From contig JAFMJK010000064.1 of NCBI GenBank assembly GCA_017853515.1, positions 1 to 10,352 of the forward strand: DNA of 10,352 bases, written 5' to 3'. Every line of letters starts with the position of its first letter. Positions within the stretch are counted from its first letter, which is position 1. The notes under the pieces were generated by a model. That model ran no database searches and was not told where the DNA came from. It saw nothing but the letters and a program-made list of their open reading frames with translations. Shown piece after piece: positions 5,742 to 10,352 of this stretch. The position numbers were made by a program, and so were the translations under genes. The stretch is from Chthoniobacterales bacterium (GTDB lineage Bacteria; Verrucomicrobiota; Verrucomicrobiia; Chthoniobacterales; JACTMZ01).

Positions 5742-7346
5742 TCAGGCCGTGACGGCCGACTCCCGGACCGGCGCGCTGTCCTCGTCCTGCGGGTAGGCGA
5801 TGCGGCTGTGCATCATGTTGAGGAGGGTGAAACGGAAACTGGCGGCCAGCTTTTTGATGTCGGCGAGGGTGAGCGGGCATTCATCGAGCAATCCCTCGTC
5901 CATTTTGCGCTCGATGACTTCGTCGACCATGTCCTCGATGCGCTGGGCTGTGGGACGATCCAAACTGCGCGAGGCGCTTTCCACCGCATCGGCCAGACAG
6001 ACAATCCCGCTCTCCCTGGTCTGCGGGTTCGGACCCGGATAACGGAAGTTGTCCTCGCGCACGGCCGGCACATCCTCGGCGCGGAGGTTCATGATTTTTC
6101 CGCCGAGGCGGGCATCCTCGGCCTGCTGCAAGGCGCGCTGGTGGAAGAAACGGACGAGAGAGTTGCCGTGGTGCTCGCGGACGACATCGACCACGCGGTC
6201 GTTGAGCTTGTGCTTGAGCGCGAGGTCCACGCCTTCCTTGACGTGCGAAACAATGATGAGCGCACTCATCGACGGAGAGAGATCATCGTGCGGATTCACG
6301 CCGCGCACCATGTTCTCGGTGAAATATTCCGGCTTCACGAGTTTGCCGATGTCGTGGAAATACGCGCAAACGCGGCAGACGGTGGGGTTCGCGCCGATGG
6401 ATTCGGCTCCGGCCTCGGCGAGGTTGGCCACGGCGAGGCTGTGATGGTAGGTGCCGGGCGCTTCGAGCGTCATGCGCTTGAGCAGCGGATGGTTGAGGTC
6501 GGCCGCCTCCAGCCAAGAGATGTCCGTGGTGATGCCGAAGATGTGCTCGAGCACGGGGAGAATTCCGCTGACCAGGATGGCCGTGCCCACACCCACGCCG
6601 AAGGCGGCCAAGGTCTGCCAAGCCACGGTGGCGGGATCGACGGAGGTGAACTGGGAAAGGATCTGCGGGAAAATCAGGCCGAAAATGGCGGAGAGAATCC
6701 AAACGGCGAGGCCCGTGTAGAGGCCGGCGCGGATCAATTGGCTGCGCCGCCGCACCTGCAGCGTGAAGAGCACGGCGACCACGCCAGCGATGAGCGAGAT
6801 GACCAGGAACCAGGCGTCGATCGTCGGCATGAGGAACGCGCCCCACAAGCTGACCACCACCGCGCCGAACAAACCGAGGTGGCGCCCGAGCAAAACGGAG
6901 AAAACCAAAGGCGCGAGCGCGTAAGGGATCAGCATCGGAACGAGCTGCACATCGATGCGGCCCGTGTCGGCCAGCACGAGCAGGCCCTTGATCAGCGCGA
7001 GTTGCGCGAGAAGGATTCCGTAGATCAGCGCGAGGCTGGAGTTGCGGTAAAAGGCCTGCGGATGATTGACCCATAGCTGCGCGATGGAGATGCCGAAGAC
7101 AAGCAGGCAGACGAGGAATTTGGTCTTCGGCGCATCCTGCGCAACGAGATCGAGCGGCGTGGCCACGGGGGCTCCGGCAAAGACCAGCAACCCCAAGCCG
7201 AGCGCGAACGCGGCGAAAATGACGAGGCGCGGGAGCCAGCCGGTGGCGAGCGCTTCACGCAACGGGCTTTCCTCGACCGAGCGGCGGGAGCGCGCGCTGG
7301 CCAGGCCTTTTTTCACCAACTGTTGCCGATGAAGGAATTTGAACAT
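5742..7346 (-). CDS. pgpH: PgpH-like 7TM HD-domain phosphohydrolase
   Basis: Membrane-anchored HD-domain phosphodiesterase of the 7TM-7TMR_HD family; characterised members such as Listeria PgpH hydrolyse c-di-AMP. The 534-residue product has about eight membrane segments (near 41-60, 76-93, 105-126, 136-152, 157-174, 179-197, 207-229, 244-262), then a cytosolic HD domain. Family motifs: PLLKRMTLEAPGTYHHS (287-303), CAYFHDIGK (327-335) with the HD pair H331-D332, ENM...NPHDDLSPSMSALII (345-365), SHV (367-369), EHHG (391-394), FRYPGPNPQTRES (435-447) and LADAVESASR (451-460, D453). Known family members have ~200 extracellular residues (7TMR-HDED) between the first membrane segment and the 7TM unit; here the loop is only ~15 residues, so that domain seems absent. 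The ATG has no Shine-Dalgarno motif but a GC hairpin just upstream. It sits between pgk and ybeY (83 bp from each). Confidence 0.93.
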   Translation of the reverse strand: MFKFLHRQQLVKKGLASARSRRSVEESPLREALATGWLPRLVIFAAFALGLGLLVFAGAPVATPLDLVAQDAPKTKFLVCLLVFGISIAQLWVNHPQAFYRNSSLALIYGILLAQLALIKGLLVLADTGRIDVQLVPMLIPYALAPLVFSVLLGRHLGLFGAVVVSLWGAFLMPTIDAWFLVISLIAGVVAVLFTLQVRRRSQLIRAGLYTGLAVWILSAIFGLIFPQILSQFTSVDPATVAWQTLAAFGVGVGTAILVSGILPVLEHIFGITTDISWLEAADLNHPLLKRMTLEAPGTYHHSLAVANLAEAGAESIGANPTVCRVCAYFHDIGKLVKPEYFTENMVRGVNPHDDLSPSMSALIIVSHVKEGVDLALKHKLNDRVVDVVREHHGNSLVRFFHQRALQQAEDARLGGKIMNLRAEDVPAVREDNFRYPGPNPQTRESGIVCLADAVESASRSLDRPTAQRIEDMVDEVIERKMDEGLLDECPLTLADIKKLAASFRFTLLNMMHSRIAYPQDEDSAPVRESAVTA

Positions 7347-7355
7347 GGCGGTTGT

Positions 7356-7369
7356 GGCGCCGTGGCGCC
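7356..7369 (-). promoter_or_regulatory. GC hairpin just upstream of pgpH-like start
   Basis: Two copies of GGCGCC, 2 bp apart, lie 9 nt in front of the ATG of the pgpH-like gene. In the transcript they can fold as a 5-bp GC stem (GGCGC/GCGCC) with a 4-nt loop. It occupies the place where a Shine-Dalgarno motif would be and might limit translation initiation. It may equally be a chance product of GC-rich sequence. Confidence 0.25.
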
Positions 7370-7429
7370 GCCGTCAGAAAGTCTCAGGAAGGGTAGGTAT
7401 CAACAGGGAAAGGGGCAAGCCCGCCAACT

Positions 7430-8674
7430 TCAGGCACCGAGGGCCGCAACCCCCGGAAGTTCCTTGCCCTCAAGGAATTCCAGACTGGCACCGCCGCCGG
7501 TGGAGCAGTGGCTGACTTTGTCCGCCACGCCGAATTTCTTGGCCGCGGTGGCGGTGTCGCCGCCCCCGACCACGGTGGTCGCGCCCTTGGCTGTGGCTTC
7601 GGCCACCGCCTCGGCCATCGCTTTGGACGCGCCGCAGAATTTCTCGAACTCGAACACCCCCGGAGGTCCGTTCCAAATGATCGTCTTGGCCCGCAAAATG
7701 GCCTCGCGGTAAAGCGCGATGGATTTCGGGCCGGCATCGAGACCTTCCCACCCGGCGGGAATGCCCGAAGCATCGTCGGCCGGTTGTGTGTTGGCATCGG
7801 CCGAGAACGCGTCGCCGCATACGTAATCCACGGGGAAGATGAGGTTCACCTTGCGCTCTTTGGCTTTGGCCGCCAAATCGGCCACGATCTTGGCGCCTTC
7901 CGGATCGAAAAGGCTGCCGCCGATTTCCATGCCGTCGAGCACCTTCTTGAAAGTGTAGGCCATGCCGCCGCCGATGATGATTTCGTCGGCCTTCTCGAGG
8001 AGATTGTTGATGAGCGGAATTTTGTCCGCGATCTTCGCGCCGCCGAGAATGGCGAGGAGCGGACGCTGCGGATGTTCGAGCACCGCCGCGAACGCGTTGA
8101 GTTCCTTTTCCATCAAAAAGCCGGCGGCTTTCTGCGGGAGATCGACACCGACCATGGAGGAGTGCGCGCGGTGCGCCGTGCCGAAGGCGTCGTTGACATA
8201 GACATCGCCGAGTTTGCTCAGGCTGGCGCGGAAAGCGGCGACTTTGGCCGGATCGGCTTTGACCGATGATCCGTCCTCGTTTTTCGCTTTCCCCTCCTCC
8301 TCGATGTGGAAGCGGAGGTTTTCCAGCAGGACGACGTCACCGGGTTGCAATTTGGCGCAGGCTTCTTCCGCCACGGGACCGCTGCATTCGGCGACGAATT
8401 TGACCGGCTTGCCGAGAAGCTTCTCCAACTCGGCCGCCACCGGCTCGAGCGTGTATTTCGCGACCTTCCGGCCGTTGGGACGTCCGAGATGGCTCATCAA
8501 CACGACGGATCCGCCGTGGTCGAGCACGTGCTTGATGGTCGGCAGCGCGGCGACGATGCGCTGGTTGTTGGTGATCGCGCCGGTCGCTTTGTCTTGCGGG
8601 ACGTTGAAGTCCACGCGGATGAGGGCGCGCTTGCCGGCGAAGTCGAGATCGCGCAGGGATTGGAATTTGGCCAT
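7430..8674 (-). CDS. pgk: Phosphoglycerate kinase
   Basis: Cytosolic glycolytic enzyme that transfers the acyl phosphate of 1,3-bisphosphoglycerate to ADP, giving 3-phosphoglycerate and ATP. 414 residues, a normal length. Family marks: the signature RALIRVDFNVP (16-26), the substrate-binding MSHLGRPNG (60-68), LLENLRFHIEEEGK (116-129), YVNDAFGTAHRAHSS (159-173), the hinge region LAILGGAKIADKI (207-219), IIIGGGMAYTF (232-242), the nucleotide site IIWNGPPGVFEFEKF (332-346), and the C-terminal VVGGGDTATA (368-377) and CSTGGGASLEFLEG (390-403). The frame is open upstream to 8800, but only over the end of gap in another frame; the ATG at 8674 (MAKFQSLRDLDFAGKR) matches family starts. It follows gap by 58 bp, with a strong hairpin in between and a pyrimidine-rich rather than purine-rich leader. 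gap and pgk are very likely co-transcribed. Confidence 0.97.
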   Translation of the reverse strand: MAKFQSLRDLDFAGKRALIRVDFNVPQDKATGAITNNQRIVAALPTIKHVLDHGGSVVLMSHLGRPNGRKVAKYTLEPVAAELEKLLGKPVKFVAECSGPVAEEACAKLQPGDVVLLENLRFHIEEEGKAKNEDGSSVKADPAKVAAFRASLSKLGDVYVNDAFGTAHRAHSSMVGVDLPQKAAGFLMEKELNAFAAVLEHPQRPLLAILGGAKIADKIPLINNLLEKADEIIIGGGMAYTFKKVLDGMEIGGSLFDPEGAKIVADLAAKAKERKVNLIFPVDYVCGDAFSADANTQPADDASGIPAGWEGLDAGPKSIALYREAILRAKTIIWNGPPGVFEFEKFCGASKAMAEAVAEATAKGATTVVGGGDTATAAKKFGVADKVSHCSTGGGASLEFLEGKELPGVAALGA

Positions 8675-8689
8675 GGCGGTGGAGAGAGA

Positions 8690-8719
8690 AACGGCGCCCG
8701 GGTTGCCCCGGGCGCCGTT
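8690..8719 (-). terminator. Strong hairpin between gap and pgk
   Basis: A perfect 13-bp GC-rich inverted repeat (arm AACGGCGCCCGGG at 8690-8702, the complementary arm at 8707-8719, 4-nt loop) fills the 58-bp space between the gap stop and the pgk start. On the transcribed strand it is followed by TTTCTCTCTCC, a broken pyrimidine run, then the pgk ATG 15 nt after the stem. It could act as a partial (leaky) terminator, an attenuator, or an mRNA processing/stability element that sets gap and pgk levels separately. Full termination would cut pgk off from the gap promoter, which is less likely. Confidence 0.7.
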
Positions 8720-8732
8720 GCGAATTCGCTCT

Positions 8733-9779
8733 TTAGAGTTTGGCGGCGACTTTCTTGAGGAGGTCGACGCAACGGTTGCTGTAACCCCACTCGTTGTCAT
8801 ACCAGCTGACCAGCTTGAAGAAGCGGCTGTTCAACTCGATGCCCGAACCGGCGTCGAAGATGCTCGACGAGGTGTCGTGAATGAAATCGGACGACACCAC
8901 TTCGTCCGCGGTGTAAGCCAGGACGCCTTTGAGGTAGGTCTCGCTGGCTTTTTTCATGGCCGCGCAGATTTCCTTGTAGCTGGTCTCTTTCACCGTTTTG
9001 ACCGTGAGGTCGACGACCGAAACTGTCGGGGTCGGGACGCGGAAGGACATGCCGGTGAGCTTGCCTTTGATTTCGGGGATGGCCAGGCCGACCGCTTTGG
9101 CCGCACCGGTGGTCGAGGGGATGATGTTGATCGCCGCGGCGCGTCCGCCCTTCCAGTCCTTCTTGGAAGGACCGTCGACGGTTTTTTGCGTCGCCGTGTA
9201 GCTGTGCACCGTGGTCATGAGACCTTCCTCGATGCCGAAGCCCTCTTTGAGCAGGACGTAGACGACCGGCGCGAGACAGTTCGTCGTGCAACTGGCGTTG
9301 GAAATAATGTTGTGCTTGGCCGCGTCGTATTTGTCGTCGTTGACGCCCATGACCACGGTGATGTCTTCATCCTTGGCCGGGGCGGAAATGATCACTTTCT
9401 TGGCGCCGGCATCAAGGTGGCCCTTGGCCTTGGCGGCTTCGGTGAAGAGGCCGGTGGACTCGATGACGATATCGACTCCGAGGTCTTTCCATGGAATGGC
9501 AGCCGGGCCTTCTTTCACGGCCAGGCACTTGATCTTCTGGCCGTTGACCACGAGCACGTCGTCCTCGGCGGCGGAGGGCGAGGATTTCTCGCTCGAGACG
9601 GTGCCTTTGAAGGTGCCTTGGGTGGAGTCGTATTTGACGAGGTAAGCGAGGTTGTCCGCCGGGACGAGGTCGTTCACCGCGACCACCTGGAAGTCTTTGC
9701 CCAGAAGCCCTTGCTCCGCGATCGCGCGGAAGACGAGGCGCCCGATGCGCCCGAAACCATTGATGCCGATTTTAGTCAT
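8733..9779 (-). CDS. gap: Glyceraldehyde-3-phosphate dehydrogenase, type I
   Basis: Cytosolic NAD-dependent enzyme that oxidises and phosphorylates glyceraldehyde 3-phosphate to 1,3-bisphosphoglycerate, the substrate of the next gene, pgk. 348 residues, slightly longer than the ~335 usual, with a small extra stretch near residues 62-75. Marks: the Rossmann motif INGFGRIGR (5-13), VNDL (35-38) with D37 in the place that favours NAD, ESTGLF (107-112), the active-site signature SNASCTTNCLAP (160-171) with catalytic C164, H192 in TTVHSYTATQ, GAAKAVG (225-231), FRVPTPTVSVVDL (246-258) and the closing SWYDNEWGYSNR (325-336). The ATG start matches family N-termini (MTKIGINGFGRIGR); an AGG 7 nt upstream in an A-rich leader is the best ribosome site in the window. 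A sigma70-like promoter lies ~50 bp upstream. Confidence 0.98.
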   Translation of the reverse strand: MTKIGINGFGRIGRLVFRAIAEQGLLGKDFQVVAVNDLVPADNLAYLVKYDSTQGTFKGTVSSEKSSPSAAEDDVLVVNGQKIKCLAVKEGPAAIPWKDLGVDIVIESTGLFTEAAKAKGHLDAGAKKVIISAPAKDEDITVVMGVNDDKYDAAKHNIISNASCTTNCLAPVVYVLLKEGFGIEEGLMTTVHSYTATQKTVDGPSKKDWKGGRAAAINIIPSTTGAAKAVGLAIPEIKGKLTGMSFRVPTPTVSVVDLTVKTVKETSYKEICAAMKKASETYLKGVLAYTADEVVSSDFIHDTSSSIFDAGSGIELNSRFFKLVSWYDNEWGYSNRCVDLLKKVAAKL

Positions 9780-9827
9780 GTTTTTGCCTGTTTTTTTGTT
9801 TTTGGATGGGTTCGGGAGGAACCGTCT

Positions 9828-9856
9828 ATTTAAGAATCCCCGCGTCCGGGGGTCAA
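9828..9856 (-). promoter_or_regulatory. Predicted sigma70-type promoter of gap
   Basis: Read on the minus strand: a -35 box TTGACC (9856-9851, five of six consensus bases), a 17-bp spacer, and a -10 box TTAAAT (9833-9828, four of six). Transcription would start near 9821, giving a leader of about 40 nt to the gap ATG that is A-rich just before the start. It lies in the 94-bp space after the TonB-type gene, the right place for a strong glycolytic promoter. Predicted from sequence pattern alone. Confidence 0.6.
9838..9851. repeat. Small inverted repeat inside the gap promoter spacer
   Basis: CCCCG and CGGGG arms around a 4-nt centre lie between the predicted -35 and -10 boxes, touching the last base of the -35 box. 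It could be an operator, or a short hairpin ending the upstream TonB-type transcript (its stop is 22 bp away). It is short and GC-only, so chance is possible. Confidence 0.3.
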
Positions 9857-9873
9857 TCCGCGAATAACCCCGC

Positions 9874-10352
9874 CTACTCCAGTTCGAAGTTGATCGTCAC
9901 CTGATAAGCCCCTCCCGACAGAAGGCCGGCGGGGGGCGGGTTCACCTTCAGGACTCGGCGGGCGGCGGCCATGACGCTCTCGTCCATGACCACATTGCCG
10001 GAGGAGCGGACCACTTTGAAATCGGAGATCCGGCCGTCCGATTCGATCTTGATGCGCAGGCCAGTGACGAAGTTGGCCGTCCCGGCAATGCTCGTCGGTT
10101 GGTCCCAGACGCTGAAAAAGCGGTCGTGGATATGCTCGTGAAAAACGCCGAACAGGCTGTCCCCGCTCCCGCCGGCCGCGGAACCGGAAGCACTCCCGCC
10201 CGGTTTGGCACCGACCGCTTCGGCTTTCGGCGCGGAACTCTCGCTTTTCTTCTCCGTGCTCTCCGACTTGGCCGGCGAAGGTTTGGGTGAAGCCTTCGGA
10301 CTGGCTTTGGGCGAGGCTTTGGGTGACGGCTTCGGTGAGGCTTTGGGCGAGG
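9874..10352 (-). CDS. TonB/TolA-type C-terminal domain protein (partial)
   Basis: Open frame entering from the right edge, 5' end missing; 158 residues are visible before the TAG stop. It begins in a low-complexity linker of Ser-Pro-Lys-Ala/Pro repeats, then a Ser/Glu/Lys/Gly-rich stretch to about visible residue 65. A compact domain (66-158) follows, reading LFGVFHEHIHDRFFSVWDQP, LRIKIESDGRISDFKVV, SSGNVVMDESVMAAARRV, a Pro-Pro-Pro turn, and YQVTINFELE at the end. This is the TonB/TolA C-terminal fold ('G.i....v..SSG...lD...l.a......PpP...... v.i.F'). Such proteins span the periplasm from an inner-membrane anchor (not visible here) and either pass proton-motive-force energy to outer-membrane transporters or act in the Tol-Pal system. 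The linker fits a periplasm-spanning role. TonB and TolA cannot be told apart without the missing N-terminus and neighbours. Confidence 0.85.
   Translation of the reverse strand, partial: SPKASPKPSPKASPKASPKASPKPSPAKSESTEKKSESSAPKAEAVGAKPGGSASGSAAGGSGDSLFGVFHEHIHDRFFSVWDQPTSIAGTANFVTGLRIKIESDGRISDFKVVRSSGNVVMDESVMAAARRVLKVNPPPAGLLSGGAYQVTINFELE
10279..10352 (-). repeat. 12-bp tandem repeats coding Ser-Pro-Lys-Ala/Pro
   Basis: Six imperfect 12-bp units (variants of TCGCCCAAAGCC on the minus strand) code for SPKA, SPKP, SPKA, SPKA, SPKA, SPKP in the linker of the TonB-type protein, followed by a drifted SPAK unit. The array runs off the right edge, so its full copy number is not known. Synonymous changes between units (TCG/TCA/AGT, CCC/CCG, AAA/AAG) show it is not a very recent expansion. 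Confidence 0.85.

Noticed and set aside
5808..7076. 422-codon plus-strand frame rich in His, Glu and Arg
   Set aside because: Antisense shadow of the pgpH-like gene; the His/Glu/Arg richness comes from reading hydrophobic codons backwards.
9780..9806. T-rich run on the plus strand as a terminator
   Set aside because: No gene is transcribed rightwards into it and no hairpin precedes it on that strand; it reads as the A-rich leader of gap on the minus strand.
8214..9833. 539-codon plus-strand open frame across gap and pgk
   Set aside because: Antisense to two certain glycolytic genes and spanning their intergenic hairpin; Asp/Gly/Arg-rich composition typical of a shadow frame.
9948..10211. 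87-codon minus-strand frame near the right edge
   Set aside because: It is out of frame with the TonB-type coding sequence, which runs unbroken from the window edge to the TAG at 9874 and shows a known fold.
1..10352. Mobile element, phage, defence system or CRISPR array
   Set aside because: No transposase, integrase, terminal inverted repeats, spaced direct repeats or defence-type domains were seen; all confident genes are housekeeping families.

Overview
The window is a dense, GC-rich (roughly 60% by eye) bacterial chromosomal segment made of core housekeeping genes. The best guess for the host is a member of the Verrucomicrobiota (PVC group), with moderate confidence. This rests on the gene mix: a ClpS/DUF2017 pair, a short RecO without its zinc-finger part, a TonB-type protein with a Ser-Pro-Lys linker, a PgpH-type membrane HD hydrolase next to YbeY, and many starts without a Shine-Dalgarno motif. 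No 16S rRNA or other direct taxonomic marker is present. I see no transposase, phage gene, tRNA, rRNA or CRISPR array.

Layout from left to right. lysA (diaminopimelate decarboxylase, minus strand, 61-1353) is followed by a 282-bp divergent spacer. The spacer holds one doubtful small minus-strand ORF. prmA (ribosomal protein L11 methyltransferase, 1636-2538) is the only plus-strand gene, and its 3' end overlaps the TPR gene by 26 bp in a convergent arrangement. From there to the right edge every gene is on the minus strand. In transcription order (right to left) they are: a TonB/TolA-type protein (partial, cut by the right edge), gap, pgk, a pgpH-like membrane HD phosphohydrolase, ybeY, a UreF-like protein, clpS, a DUF2017 protein, a short recO and a TPR protein.

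The block ybeY to recO is very compact: 9-bp gap, 4-bp ATGA overlap, 2-bp gap, then direct abutment (TGA followed by ATG). It is almost certainly one translationally coupled operon, with the TPR gene 49 bp further on. gap-pgk is a glycolytic pair with a good sigma70-like promoter in front of gap and a perfect 13-bp hairpin between the two genes. The gaps between pgk, pgpH and ybeY (83 bp each) have no convincing terminator, so longer read-through transcripts are possible.

By function: gap and pgk carry out consecutive glycolytic steps; PgpH probably degrades c-di-AMP; YbeY matures and checks ribosomes; PrmA methylates L11; ClpS delivers N-degron substrates to ClpAP/ClpCP; RecO loads RecA in gap repair; LysA makes lysine. 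The less understood members are the UreF-like protein without visible urease genes, the DUF2017 partner of ClpS and the TPR protein. I did not find a clearly new defence or mobile system here. The points most worth a second look are the UreF-like orphan, the ClpS-DUF2017 pair, the PgpH that appears to lack its extracellular domain, and the gap-pgk hairpin.
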